Below are positions 36,201 to 64,000 of a stretch of DNA of 64,000 nt, one piece after another. The position numbers were made by a program, and so were the translations under genes. Numbering within the stretch: position 1 is the stretch's first letter; every line of letters begins with the position of its first letter. The notes beneath the pieces are model-generated. The model saw only the letters and a list, made by a program, of their open reading frames with translations, did no database searches and had not been told where the DNA came from. This DNA is from Gymnogyps californianus (lineage: Eukaryota; Chordata; Aves; Accipitriformes; Cathartidae), in the NCBI RefSeq assembly GCF_018139145.2, contig NC_059474.1:44348344-44412343 (forward strand), read 5' to 3'.

Positions 36201-39200
36201 ACAGGAAAACACTAAGAAATCTCCTGGTGAAATGGAAAGCCAGAGATGTTCTCAACATCCATTCTCAAAAGAAAAGAAAATTCCTTGTACATAGTTTCAG
36301 TTTTGAAAAAAACAATGACTTTAGACTAAAATACATTTGGTTAAAAATTCCAGGCTACCTTTGTTTTGAAGCACTCCCCCAACAGAAAAAAATATATCTA
36401 TTTTAAAAAAAAAAAAAAAAAGAAAAAAAAAGGAAAAGAAGAGAAGAGGATTCGAAGAGCAAATCTGGGAGCAATTGTATTTCAGGAGAAATCTTCCAAT
36501 TACTTTTTGTCATTGTTAATCTATTTGTTGATAGAGTCAAATTCCAGTACAGGTAAACATAATCCGACTCAGGTCATAGACTTCAGTCATAAAAGGTGGG
36601 ATATATGCCTAGTGGAATCAGAAGATCAGATAAATTTTATTCCCTGACTTATGTAAAAATAATTTAAATGAACACTATCTGCACAAAGATTAACAGGGCC
36701 ACTCAAATGAGGAAGATTAATATGGCTCAGCTCTACAAACCCTCTGGACTGCCTTAGCTGGTGAGACTGCGTGCCAACAAAAGTTCTTTAAAAAAAATTA
36801 AAAATACAAGAACCGCTAATTTTCAAAGAACTATATAGTAAAGGTGACTATAACAATGAAGCAACAACATGGATTTACCAGTCCCAACATCTCTGCTGTC
36901 ATCTAGATGCTGGAAAGTGTAGTTGCCCATCAGGCAGCCAAATAAGAAAGGGTAATCCCACACTCAGTGGAAAATGCACTGCCCACAGCAGGCAAAACAA
37001 GATGACTCATTGATACAGTTTGAAATTCTCAGCTTCCCTAGTGCTTCCATTTCAGAGTGAAGGTTATTTATACAGTTATTTTTTCTAGCATTACATATGG
37101 ATAATGAGAATTCCTCTTACTTAACTGTACTTTTCAAAGGACAGAGAAGTAATTTTCTCACAAACATGCTGCAATAACTCTTTGGCCTGACATTTACCTT
37201 TTTTGATCTCAGCTGGCACGAAGAACTGTGATTTTTAAATAACTTTTTGTTTTACTGGGCAGTGCACCAAGGATTCAGTCCAGAGAGGGACTTAGTACCA
37301 AAAAACAGAACACCTACGTTCAGGCGCTTGGACCTGAAATGGAAATCAGACCCAATGGTGAATGTCTAGGCAAGGCACTTCAGAGCAGTTTCCAAAGCAA
37401 CCCTCACTCTCAGCGGGGAGCCCTGTGGACTAGCCAGTAAGAAATGCCGCGAAGACAGATATAACAGAAGTTTTGTGCCTTTCTGGGGCACCTCATTTGG
37501 TGCTCAAGGGCATCTTGCCACTCTGGAATCACAGCTCAGACTCTCCCTGGAAGAGTATGTACCTTTCAAGTCCCTACTGTTGGAAATTTTTTTTTTTCCT
37601 TTCAAAACACATCTAGCAGAGGCACTAACTTGAGACTACCACTCAACTATACTTCTGCTCAATTTCCTCGTTCTTCTTATGAGGTGTCAGTCCACATGTT
37701 TCACGTTTAGAGAGTGCCATAATACTAAATAGTCTGGGGAAAAAAATGGGCATTTCTTTTTACAGCCTTAACCACTAGCCTACTAAATTGTGCTCTCATT
37801 TGCTGGTCCTTTGCTTCTAATTATTTTCTATATGGTGAGGCATGAACATATCATCTTCACACTTGCAAATAGTCCATAGTTTGGTGATTAGAGAAAAGTC
37901 CTGAAAGATAAGAAGAGATGGAAGTTTGATTCTCCCAGAGGTGATACTGAACTGCGGTCACTTCAAGCGATAATGTACTGTGCGTGTAGACCAACGCTGA
38001 GCATCTGCATGTGGATCAAATACTGTGGCAACTCTCTTACGCAGAGGCATAGTGCCATTTCTCTTGGGATCACACTAAAAAATACTGGGCACCAATGGCA
38101 GACTAGAAAAGCTCCATATCTAGTCAGAAAATTATATAAAGTTACGGAAAACATTGTTCATTATCAACAGTGCTTAAAAAGAGAGACTGACATACTACGT
38201 TAAGTAATCTTGAGCCAGGCCATGCAGTCTGAATGGCATTTGGAAAACACTTTGGGCAGGGAGAGCTGATCTTGTCTGCACTAGATCCAACATTAATTCG
38301 GATATGAAAAAGGGAAAGTGAAGTAGAATCTGTGAAATTATTAAAATTTCCATAGTTTATATTCATAATTGCTGATAAAGTCCCAAACCCTTGTTATCTC
38401 ATGCTCAGACTTTTCATCAGTCATAGCAAAAATGTGCCATACCCCTGAAGTCTGTCTGTAAGGCAAAAATTACAGGTTGGAAATTATATCTATATTTACT
38501 ATATCTGTGTTTATATCTATGTGCGCCATAAAGCCAAGAAGTTTAGATTTTAAAAAAGTGTGTTCTTCATGTCATTACTGCTGAAGCATTTTCAAATAAA
38601 ACAAGTGAACTTAAAGTATGTTACTAAATTTATCTACAAACTTCAAGCCAGTATATTGTGTATGCATAAGATGTATGAAATATTATTTTTCTTTGTTATA
38701 CAATAGTTTACCACTGTTTAGCAGTGTTATACACAGAGAGATGTACACTAAAGACACGCAAGTATGACTCACCATGGCTTTTTTCTTCCCTCTCTAAATA
38801 TAGGTTTGTAAACTAAATTTAAGTAGGCTTTTTTTTTTTTCTTTCTTCTCAAAACAGAAGCAAAAAGCCACAGTGGTTTCTTTCCAGATAGACATTCCTT
38901 TTTAACAATAAGATTTAGCAAAGATAAAAAATCCCAATTATTTAACAGAATATTAAAGCAGCCTTGCTGAACTGGATTATGTATTTGCTAAACTGTGACT
39001 ATTGTCAGTACTTTAAACATTCTACTTCAAATAGCATAGAAAACATGAAAAAACTTTAATCTTGGAAATTTCTGTAGAAAGGAAGGTTTCATGGAGAGTA
39101 GATTTGGATTCTGGAGCTTATTTTTCATAGAGAATTCTTAAATTCATTCACAGGTTTAATGAGGATTCCCTTAAATGTCACTGTCACTTATCCACTAGAT

Positions 39201-39230
39201 GCTTTTCTGAGATCAGTTAAAAGGCTTTAC
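33234..39230 (-). other. TLL1: TLL1 intron w7-w8
   Basis: GT-AG intron of 5997 bases. It contains an A-rich tract (36405-36450) and a less AT-rich segment around 37250-37570 that could be an old, unrecognised repeat. No gene is seen. Confidence 0.85.
36405..36450. repeat. A-rich purine tract
   Basis: A17, G, A9, then GGAAAAGAAGAGAAGAGGA on the plus strand. Lysine-rich frames over it are artefacts. Confidence 0.85.
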
Positions 39231-39376
39231 CTCAAATGCTTGAAAGGTTAATCCTACATTGTAGTTTTCTGACACTGTTATTTTCCACACACATTCCTTC
39301 ATTGGTCTGTAGTCATCGGGATAATTGGGAGACTGGATCTGGCCTTCGTTTTTGTGGATTTCACCTCCACAGATAG
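39231..39376 (-). CDS. TLL1: TLL1 exon w7: first half of CUB2
   Basis: This exon encodes residues 250-297, from [20 protein letters not shown] to GLTFQAFE, ending in phase 0. Cys251 and Cys277 form the first CUB2 disulfide. The [17 protein letters not shown] stretch is one reason for calling TLL1. The acceptor is ATCAG and the donor GAG|GTAAAG at 39230. Confidence 0.95.
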
Positions 39377-42079
<2,703 letters not shown>

Positions 42080-44892
42080 TCAGAGGAGAACACCTAATTA
42101 AATCACGTGTGGTTAATACTAGAAAACGATCACAAAAACATTCTGCAGAACTGAAGCCAGAGTGGTCACCTGTAACAGGATTCCAACTGCTTAGACACTT
42201 AATTAACCTCTCCTCAATTATTTCTTATAGTAAGTAAAAGTTGTTTGGGAACATTAAAAGTTTTTTATTTAATCTTACATATTTGAGTGGATTGAAGACA
42301 GACTATTCACATTTAATTGCTTACAGGGAGCTTTTCACTGAGAAATAAAAATTTGAGAATGCCAATAAGGTAAAATAATGTGCTAATATAATTTTAAGTA
42401 TGTTATTTGATAATTCTCCTGCCAATTCCTCTTCTGTTCCATTCTGACTATAATCAGCACTGATAGCTGTAAAAAAAAAAAAAATTGTTGTTTTATTTTG
42501 GTTTGTGTTTCCTTCTACTACTGTTTTGACAAGATCATTTACTTTCAGACAAGTTAAATATTGACAATGGTGGACAGTAATGCTGAAAGCAATATCACTA
42601 AAACAAATGGTACACAGTCCCTTAATGACTCTTAATGAAACTATAATAAAGCTTTTTATACAGAAATCTGAGTTCTGTGCATTTCTGGAACTTTTGAACT
42701 TGGACTCCCAATTTTACTGAGCACATCTGTAAATAGGCATATTTTCAATACTTAATATCAGGACTACCCTAGACCATTACATTATCCCACTTTGGTTTAG
42801 AAATACCAATCCTAAACTGCCATAAACTTACACTTTTAACACAGGAATAGGATTCATCCTGGATCACAGGACGACAATAGCTACAGTTTGGACCCTGACG
42901 GACTGGGACAGTCTTAGCATCATGTCCTGCAATTTCAGGGATAAGTCCAAACAAGAAGATTAAAAATCATTCATATTTTGTATTATAAAATAATTTCCAA
43001 TTCATGCCCTTTCATTGGATTTAGGTGTATTTGGAAAAAGAATTCATCTTCTTCCAAATCAGTTCCTCAGTGTAGATTAATAAATATTTCAACCTAACTA
43101 AAAATCTTCTTTATTCACATACGAGCATAGAAGTGGTTTTATTTTTAGCTTTGATCCTAGGAACTCACAATCAAAACCTGCTATTATAAAGCAAACATGA
43201 ATTGCTACGCAGTAGCAAATACCTCATACTGCAAAAATATATCTCCATGGCAGCCTGTGAAGCAGCTGTGAGTGTCAGTTGAAAGGAGAGCAATTTACCC
43301 TTAGTCCAGCTGCAAGGAGGAAATACAGCACCATAACTGGATCGACGGGCCCAGATGGTCAGACGGGATGGTTTACTTCCATCTCCTCTGAAGGCACCAT
43401 GTGTCTCTCCAACCACAACATAGTACAATATTAAACCAGAAAGGCAGAACTTTTTCAGACTGTTTAATTTTAGGAAGGTAAAAACTATTAGCTATTGGAG
43501 GAAGCTAATTTAAAGATAACATAAAGCTCAGTGGTTTGGGTGTGTAGGTGGTAGAGAGTCACAGTAAGACTTTTCTCCAAACATTGCAAAACGGAGACAA
43601 TCTTTCAGAGCAAAACACTGTGTGTCTTAACACTAGGCTAGCAGGGGTTTTGCTTTCACTTACATTCCACAAAAAATAACTAAGTACATACATACAAGCA
43701 ATTACATTCTCAAAAACCTCTTTTGTTTTCAATGGAGAATGGGAAACTTCCTGACTTAATCTTAAAAGCTGTATCTTCCCCTATCCCCTAGTGCTGACAC
43801 TACTGACTGACTGGGTGGAAGACCAAGCTCACAGGTGATTCTATTCAGCTTTTGCCTTTACTACCATGATGCCATGGGAAACAGAAAATATCTGTAAGGC
43901 TATACATAAAACCCAACAGCCAGAAGTCCTGTACAGTGAGGCACATTATGCTGGCAGCCACAGCCTTGTGGGATGAAGGTATGGGACATGAAGCATGCCA
44001 AGGACCATCAGGACAGCACTGAATAAATGAATACCTGTTCTGATGGTTGAGCATGGCCAAACATTTATATCCACAAGCTGCTACCACATCCACAAAACCT
44101 GCAAAAGGGTTGCTTAAACAGCAGCCTGCCTCTAGCACTGTGCTCTCCGTGGGAACATCCTGCAAGCAGCTTTGGTACGTTTTTAGTGTAGCAGATGCAA
44201 CAAATACAGCCTACCCTCTCTCTTCTGTCCCCTTCCTTCTGTCATTTTAGGGCCACAAAGGGAAGCAATAATTTAGTCTCAGATCTATATGAAAAGAATG
44301 TCTGCTTCAGTGTTAGTTTGATACTTTGGAAATATATTTAGATAATATTAACTCATGTCCAGGGTGCCATTGGCACTCTGAATCATAAAGACCTATAACA
44401 ATGAATAGTCATCAAATTATATTGTAGGTTTCCTTCCTGAGCTCAGAGATGAAAATGGACTAATCTGAAATCAGACACAATTGCTGTGCAATCCCTTCTC
44501 TTTGTTGCGACAGAAATTACAGTAGAAATGAATATATTTAAGAAAAATGTGTTCCTTACACTGAAAGGTTTACAGTAATAGATATTCTAATATCTTGAAC
44601 TATTTTTCAATATAGATACCTTTTCCCTGAACTTTGAAAAACAAAGCAAATTAAGTCCTAATGAAAAAAAATAGTTTCAATTACTATCTTGTATTATGTA
44701 GATAGGGGATGTGTTCATAAGCATGGAATTTAAAAAGATAATGAAATGCTCACCCATTTAATCATTCAGTGAATTACAACAATGAAGAGTTTTTATATAG
44801 AAAATACATCAAATCAGTGCTTTTAAAGCTAGAGCAGGTAGGGAATTGAGGGGGAGGGAAAGGAGGGAGTGTTGCTTGTGTCTTTTGGGAAG

Positions 44893-44939
44893 GTTTTTTT
44901 GGTTTTGTTTTGGGTTGGGTTTTGGGGTTTTTTTTTTGT
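44893..44939. repeat. G/T-rich low-complexity tract
   Basis: Alternating GG and TTTT units ending in T9 on the plus strand. On the sense strand of TLL1 it is an A/C-rich tract like the one at 7621-7680, read on the opposite strand. Confidence 0.8.
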
Positions 44940-47900
44940 GAATGCCAGTAAGCAAATCATCCAGACAGTCCACTATTGAACTCCAAGGATTTGAACTTCC
45001 AACTTTGAGACATCCAAGATTTAATTCTAGATCTCCTACAACTCTGCAAGTTCTGTGAGCTAGACTGTAAGATTCCTTTCCCATTTCAGATGTGGCTAGT
45101 CAGGTTAAGTAGAACAAACTTCAACAGCAGAGGGACAATTGGAATGATTCAGGTAAGCACAGCACACACTTTGGACGCACTCTCAGCAGAGCAGGCACTA
45201 CAATCTGGGTTTCTACCTAACAATCTCTATTTTCAGTCCAACTGTTGAGCTACATGGCTCTTCAGATGGCTCCCATTTTTCCCTTGCCAGTTTTTCACCA
45301 GGGCCTTGGTGAAGAATTTTTTTTTTTTTTTAATTTTGCAAAATAGGAAGACTGTTTTCTTTCCAGTTTCACTGAGAAAATTGACAGAAATCCTTCAATG
45401 CCATACTAGTCAGTTTCCAGACTATTACACTGTTTACCTAAAAATGGCATGCATCAAAGCATTAGTTGATCCTGTCAGCTGGCATTCACTAGGTTACTCT
45501 GGTTGTGTCCATCCACATGCTCTCATGCTTGTTTTAGTCTAACTGCAGCACCTCCTGTTTCGACTTCCCTGTCTTATTTCCTGGACGCAGACTTCCCGTG
45601 CCATTCCTTCCCGGAAAGGGAACCTCACAACTCACCTCTTTGCTTTTGCCTACTGCTACACCTCTCAAATTTCTTCTATCTTATGTGCACCCTTTCCCAG
45701 ATGTCTAATCCACAGGGCATTTTGTCTTTACTATTCAGGCACTCCTTCAGGGACGTGTACTGAAGAAATAAATGCACAAATATTATCAGAATTCCACAAC
45801 CACGTACTTACCATGTTATTCTCCATGAGAAATACGCACATCTGGGTAAAAGTACAACTGTTCATATGCTTTCCTCTGCTTCAATTTTTTATTACATTTC
45901 TAAGTGCTATTTAAGTCTACCTCTGAGGATGGCAGAGAGGTCCTGTATATTCTTTCATTCATGCAGCAATTCTGTCTGTCCTTTGCAGACTGTTTCTTCT
46001 TCAACTTGTCCTTCAAATAAAGAGGCCCCACCAACTAAAACTTTTGTTCTTCTCGGCTCATCCACTTTGCAGTTCAGATTCCTTCTAAACTCTTACCTTC
46101 TTTTTTTCCTAAGTTTCTCAGACCATAGGTAGGTATCTCTGTTTGTATCTAGCCATACTACTTGAAAACCCTACTGCCCTCAGCAGTCTCCTTGTCCTTT
46201 TCCATCCATCCCACCTCACCCCAGATGTGCAGGCAGAGAGGTTCACAAGGGGGAGCCTTTTTCTCTGCCCAGATGAGATGCAGACAGCTGGGTTAAGGTC
46301 AGGCTACCTTCCACAGCTGCTTAAGCTAACCCAGCTGGCTCTGTTGGAAGAAAGTTATGGAAGCCACATCCTATACCTCCTCCATTGGCTCAGCTGTGTA
46401 GAGCCTGGAGGTCCCTCACCAGTCTAGCCACAAGTTTTCCATTTTCCATGACACAGCTGAAACATCAGATTTCTCTGTTTTCTGTTTGGAAATTTGCCTT
46501 TTTCCAAACCTTAGTTGCCAGGATAGAGTTTCGAAAAGGATGGTTTTACTTAGATGTGATCGTGTCATTGTTTCAAAGTGCTGCCATCTAAATGGAAACC
46601 ATTAAAATTTAATGAGCCTCCTCAATGGCCCCCACCTTTGAAACTATGTGAAATAACCTTCACAGCCTTTTCTCACTCTGACATGCCAAGGTATTTGATG
46701 ATACAGCAATTCCTTAACATTGACCAGAATTCATTAGCTGTACATAGGCAGAACCCAATCTGTCACAGCATGATTTCTGGTCGGGAACCCAACAAGTATA
46801 AAAATATATAAGATTCTGATTTGCAATTCTGCAAAGTATTAAATAGAGCTACAGACACGGCAGAGCTTGTTCAAGGGGACAGGATGGCTGGCAGTTTTCA
46901 TAGGAAAAACAATCAATGGGTACTTGTCAGCACAATTAAGGAATTATTGATTACACAGCAGATTCGATTGTGCTACTGCAGCGTCAGAGAGAATATATCA
47001 TACCTCCTACTGCCTAGGATAAGAAAGCACAAAATATATAGCAAACACCACGTAGTACTAAGTTTTCTGCAGGTAGCATTTTTTCCCACATCAACCAAGG
47101 ATTTATCTGTCTTATTTTATCATTCATGTAAAGCATTAAGGAAAATTGGAAAGTAATGTAACCTATTCAAAAGGGCGGATTGAAAAAAAACCAAAAAAAC
47201 CCACTGGCACAGTTGCAACTCCCTATGCCAACAAAATTTCTGCACACCAGAAGGCAGGATTCGCCCTGGCAGAGGGCATACAGTATTACTAAAACCATCC
47301 TCCCCCAGAGATTTTTCTGTGTATAGATATACTGTGTACAGATGTTTACCATATAGTCTTAAATCTTGAGAGAAAGTAAAAGGTGAATGAACTGCCTTGT
47401 TTTAGTAATAGACATGCACACATTTTAGGTTGGGCTGGTAATTTATGATGCCTATCAATAAAAGGAATGCTGCAGCTAGTGCATACCACTGCAGTCCCAT
47501 CCTTCCTTGAATTACCTGCCGTCAAAGATCGGAAGTGTCTGTACTTGCAGAAAGCCACATGGATAGAAGTCCTCTAACCTATGCTCAAACAGCACAATGT
47601 TAAATCTCAATAAATAAGAGACAAGAGCTAGACAATCTGGACTGATGCTTTTTCAGTTTATTTTTAGGTGACTAAAGTGCTCACTGACGTTTCAGAACAT
47701 GATGTGATGTACTTATACATACTCTAACCTCCACACAACATTCCTGAGATCCATCACGGTCAAAGCAGCAAACAAAGGAACAAAAATTTAAATATTTTTT
47801 TATTTTCCCTTCATAACATGAATATGTTATCATCATTTACTGAGAAAATTTGAGATCATGCATAACGTGTGTCCAAGGTACCGTGATATAAGCATTAGTT

Positions 47901-49757
47901 AAGATTTAGACCTCATTTCTGCTATCTGCTATTCACATCAAGTACTTGCTGCAAATAGGGTCCTTTATCTCAAGACAGACAATATCCTATGGGAATAGCA
48001 CTGACAAAACAGACTGTTTGACATGAGCACAAATATAATTTACTTTGTTCTTGCTGAACTATATGGAGACTATGAGAGCTGGAGGTCAGAACAGTGCCCT
48101 ACAGACACGACTTGTCACGTCAGATTTCAATTAGAAAATTGTTTAGTCTTTTTCCCCATTTGGGACGGGGGGTAAGATGGGAAGGGAATTGGTCTTCTCA
48201 CATTGCTGACTTCAAGACAGGGGCTTTTCCCCATTAAGCTTTTGTATAGTGTAATACAGCTCCAGTGGTAGTTACTATCTCAAGACATAATGGTATTACA
48301 AATATATTACAGTTACACTAATGTCCACAGATAGACTTGCACAAAGTTGGAGTATGCTATGAATACTTAAGCATGACCATTTTCTAACTCATATATTAAT
48401 ACTGTTTTCAAAAGCCAATAATAATTGTAGACGAACACTACAGTTTTTTAATTTTTTAACTGAGGAATAGAAAAGAAACCTAAGCCATTTTTGTTGTTAT
48501 CACAGCAGTGTCTAAGAAGCAACACAAATAGTGGGGCCATAAAATTACCTGTCTAGATTAATTTGCATCTTTTGTGCAAACCTTCTCTTATTCATCTGTT
48601 TTCATTTGTTTTTCCCTGCCAACCTGCAGAGCCACCCACGCCCTCCCAGCACAGAGTGTGTTTCTTTTTCCTCCTGTCTCTGGCTTTTGCCCAGAGAAGG
48701 GCGAATGCTTTCCAAATGATTTTGCTTTCATCCCCTACAGTGGCAAATGGTCTTAACAGCACCTCAGGATCTATTAGCATATCAAGAACATATATTCTTG
48801 GTGTCTACCAGGACCCTGACCTGAAAGAAACACGGAATAAAGTAATCCAATCAGGAGAAAACTATGTCCAATATGGAGTGGAGACCACAGACAAAACTGA
48901 CTGAAATATCTGGGGGCAAACGCTGGGTTTTCCTCTTTGGACTCTCCAGTACTGAGGCTGGTGATAGGTTCTATATTTCAGTCTTTAGGCTATATTTGAC
49001 TGCTTAATATCAGCCACTGCTTCCTGTAAAGAAACTTATATCCTTTTTTTTCCCTGCATATTTTGTCTCAGGTGAAACTTTCCATTGCTCCCTCTATCCT
49101 TGTTTATTTTGAGGCAGGCTTATATTTGAGCCAGTAATTTAAAACAAGATTCAGCTAGCACGCTTTGAAAGTGTACACAGGAAGAACAGGTTTTGCTTTC
49201 ACTAGGATGGCACACTTTGCTCCTCGAACTGCTCTCACCAAGCTAGTATTTTTTCCCCCCACTTTTTCCCCTAAAATTGATGCCCAGAAAGTAAAACTAT
49301 ATGCACTAGAACTGATACCAGGGGACATCTACAATGACACTTTCTTTACCCCACATTATTACTGTTTCACTTTAGCGCTATCTCATTCAACATACTAAGA
49401 GCTTCCTTAGGCAGAGCCCAGCTATCAGCCCCACACAGCTCAGTCAGCTTGCCCGATTCTGTGCTGGAGAAGAGACCATTCAGGAGCCTGAACTACCTCT
49501 TCCACCTTTACACCAAACCACCAACTGAATAGGAAGCCAGTTTTGAAGGGAGTTCATGGTGCAAACATGTAGCAGATTGAAATCATGCCTTCATTTCACA
49601 TGGACAGCCACCAAATAGACGATGAGGTTCTAATGCCACAGACCAAACAAAGTCAAGTCAATAGCACGTAGTTCATGGTCCCATTTTTTATGGCATAGCA
49701 TTGTTTCAATTATTATGCAAGCTTTAAACTTAAATGAAAGGCTAAAGAAATGCAACA

Positions 49758-49763
49758 TTTTAT
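49758..49763 (-). promoter_or_regulatory. TLL1: Candidate intronic poly(A) signal after exon w4
   Basis: AATAAA on the minus strand, 44 bases past the exon w4 donor and 36 bases past the read-through stop. A T/G-rich stretch (TGTTGCATTTCTTT) follows. It could end a short transcript; use is unproven. Confidence 0.35.
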
Positions 49764-49801
49764 TTTGAAAATAGTATCTGTGTTTAGTTGAGGGAATGTT
49801 A

Positions 49802-62042
<12,241 letters not shown>

Positions 62043-62221
62043 CAGGCTGGATGTTTTCTCTAATGATGGTGACATGGTCATCACGGTCTGGTCGTGTATG
62101 TTCGTGCCAAAAACCTATCACATGACCCAACTCATGGACAACTATACCAAATTTATCACAGTTCTTGCCAATAGATATAGCCTGAGGACCATTTCCCCTT
62201 CGACCCACATAAGAACAGCAT
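62043..62221 (-). CDS. TLL1: TLL1 exon w1: astacin catalytic core with zinc-binding motif
   Basis: This exon encodes window residues 1-59 and begins with the third base of a split Gly. It opens with CCSYVGRRG, the tolloid cysteine-rich loop with adjacent cysteines near the S1' pocket. The astacin motif [11 protein letters not shown] follows: His29, His33 and His39 are the zinc ligands and Glu30 is the catalytic base, then EHTRPDRD. The acceptor is TTACAG at 62227-62222 and the donor CTG|GTGAGA at 62042. It ends in phase 1, with the Gly completed by w2. All catalytic residues are present, so this should be an active metalloendopeptidase. Confidence 0.95.
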
Positions 62222-64000
62222 CTGTAATTAAAACACAAACACAGATGAAAGTTTTCATGCATATCTCTACAAACCATACAGAAAATTCAGTTAAAATATG
62301 AGAAAATATTACATAAAAAAACCCAGCAGAACAATTCACTATGCAATTTCTGCAGTCTCACAAACTCTAGATCTAGTGCAAGAACAACTTATTATTCAGA
62401 ATAGCTAATAAAGGACACATGAATGTTTGGGGGTTTTTTTAATTCAAGGTCTTCTTAAAAGATGCTAGCTATGATCAACAGAATTGTTGGTTGTGGCCTT
62501 GTATCTCAGAACGACACAGGAACTTCTTTTCACCCAAAAAATCAATAAAAATAAAGTTGACTGGAAGTACCATCTCACCCAGGCATATCACTGCTTTCTC
62601 GCCCGTGCACACTTAAGAGGCATGCAGACGGAAGCAGAAAGAGTAAGTGAAGGCAAGGTTTCTTCTGTGCCATACTTCTGCTGTGTGTCTTGACAGTACT
62701 CACCAGACTCTTGGTCACTCAGTTCTGGTAAGTCTGCTTTATTTTGATCTGAAAAGTCACCCTACTTCATTAGTTCCATCTGTAAAGGGTGCAGAAATGA
62801 TGCAAGTGAAATAGTAGTCCTTTAAAAGATTCACTTAGCATGCAGTTGAAAAAACAGAAGGATATCTGTCAGGATATCCTGAATGAGATGCGGAATCCTG
62901 TGATGCCACTGTGCAATCCCTCCTCATTTTTTGTTTCTCTGGCTATGGGTGACATATAATGTCATTTGCAACAACAGTATATTAGGAGGTTGAATGCTCT
63001 GGATATGTGCAAACAGTTTTTTTCTCCCACTCCTGTTTTCTTGTAATAGGAACCTTAGTCCAAGAAAGTCATATTTTCACAAGAAAAACCCAACACAACC
63101 AACCTAAAAAAACCCCTGCTTCGCAACTGCTCTCATGTTTCATTCCTATTCCACCGCACTTCCATGATTCCAATGTAAACTTATGGAACAGAGATGCCCT
63201 TTTCAGCATTCATACTGTCAGCATTTATCCGAGATGTCTGCTTTTTGGTCGGAAAAAAAAGTCTGCTAACTATGCTAGCAAAAGGAGAGAAAGGAGAGTA
63301 AAGCAAATCCTACCAAAATAGAAGACAATTTCAAGTTTCACAAGCTGATTCTCTGTCACTTCTGAAGATCTTAACTATTTCAAGTCAGCATTATATTCCC
63401 TAATAAAAGCCTGACTTCCCATCTCTGCTCTGTAAATTCTGCAGTCTGTCACGTGGAATGGAATTGTACTAAGCAGATCACCTCCACCTCCACCCTCTAC
63501 CTCCTCCCCCTTTTTTTAAAAAAAACATGTTTTCTGATGCAACATTTACATAGCAGAATATATTTGTTCCTTGAGGAGGTTGATGCTAGTGTGGAGAATG
63601 ATCCTATCCTTCATATGCCTCTGTGGGCAATAAAAGAAGAGCAGCTATGGAAGCAATACTGATAGCGGATTAAATTCTACAGACAACATTTGCTTGTTTC
63701 TCCTTTTCAGGTTTTATGGTGGCAAAGAGACTTTACACTTTGGTTGGTTGGCTGGTCAGTCAGTCTTGGTTGGTCTTCTTCATTGATTTTTTTTTTTAGT
63801 GTCTAATACAACTAGAATTTTAAAATATTAATATTAGAGAAGTACAGCCATGGCATTTTAGCTCATAATACCTGTTCTTAGTAGACATACACTGGTTTTG
63901 CACTAATGGTTAAAATCAAGGATAGATATACCAAAAAATTATAGTAACATCTTAAAATTATAAAGGCCACAGAAGTTACTTTATAGAGGAAAATATTACT
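62222..64000 (-). other. TLL1: TLL1 intron upstream of w1, open at the window edge
   Basis: The preceding exon must end with two bases of a Gly codon, following PCG in the tolloid family. No such exon was found up to 64000. A TGGT/CAGT-rich simple repeat lies at 63740-63776. Confidence 0.75.
63740..63776. repeat. TGGT/CAGT-rich simple repeat
   Basis: A short run of TTGG, TGGT and CAGT units on the plus strand, about 37 bases. Confidence 0.7.

Noticed and set aside
48563..48904. 113-codon plus-strand frame in the w4-w5 intron
   Set aside because: Hydrophobic and cysteine-containing N-terminus hinted at a signal peptide, but no cleavage site context, domain or exon structure supports it.

Overview
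This window is vertebrate nuclear DNA, most likely from a bird. It carries one recognisable gene, on the minus strand: the downstream three quarters of a tolloid-like astacin metalloproteinase, best matched to TLL1 (tolloid-like 1). Sixteen coding exons were placed by reading the minus strand, all with GT-AG introns. Joined in order they give one open frame of 802 complete residues and a stop codon, with no frameshift or internal stop. Earlier exons (signal peptide, propeptide, start of the protease) lie beyond position 64000. The 802 residues plus about 211 missing ones match the roughly 1013 residues of human TLL1 as I remember it. If the human gene has 21 exons (from memory), these are exons 6-21; here they are numbered w1-w16 in transcription order.

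Layout from the 5' side of the gene (high coordinates) to the 3' side: w1-w3 (62221-57099) finish the astacin protease, with the zinc motif and Met-turn. w4-w6 encode CUB1, w7-w8 CUB2, w9 EGF1, w10-w11 CUB3, w12 EGF2, w13-w14 CUB4 and w15-w16 CUB5 and the stop at 4340. A 3'UTR of about 1.9 kb runs to two poly(A) signals near 2464-2493. Positions 1 to about 2450 are downstream intergenic DNA with nothing recognisable. Everything else is intron.

The bird assignment rests on a compact gene (16 exons in under 60 kb), few interspersed repeats, and one solo endogenous retrovirus LTR (10066-10624, 5-bp target duplication ACAGC) that resembles the ERVL-type LTRs common in neoavian and songbird genomes. 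The LTR lies antisense to TLL1. Other repeats are short microsatellites and homopolymer runs. I see no second protein gene, RNA gene, CRISPR array or prokaryotic-type system.

The product is expected to be a secreted, calcium- and zinc-dependent protease that processes procollagens, prolysyl oxidase and the BMP antagonist chordin. The CUB and EGF modules guide substrate recognition. The most interesting leads are two introns that begin with a short in-frame tail and stop, followed by an AATAAA. Intronic polyadenylation there could give short isoforms, one ending inside CUB1 and one ending after CUB3, like BMP-1.
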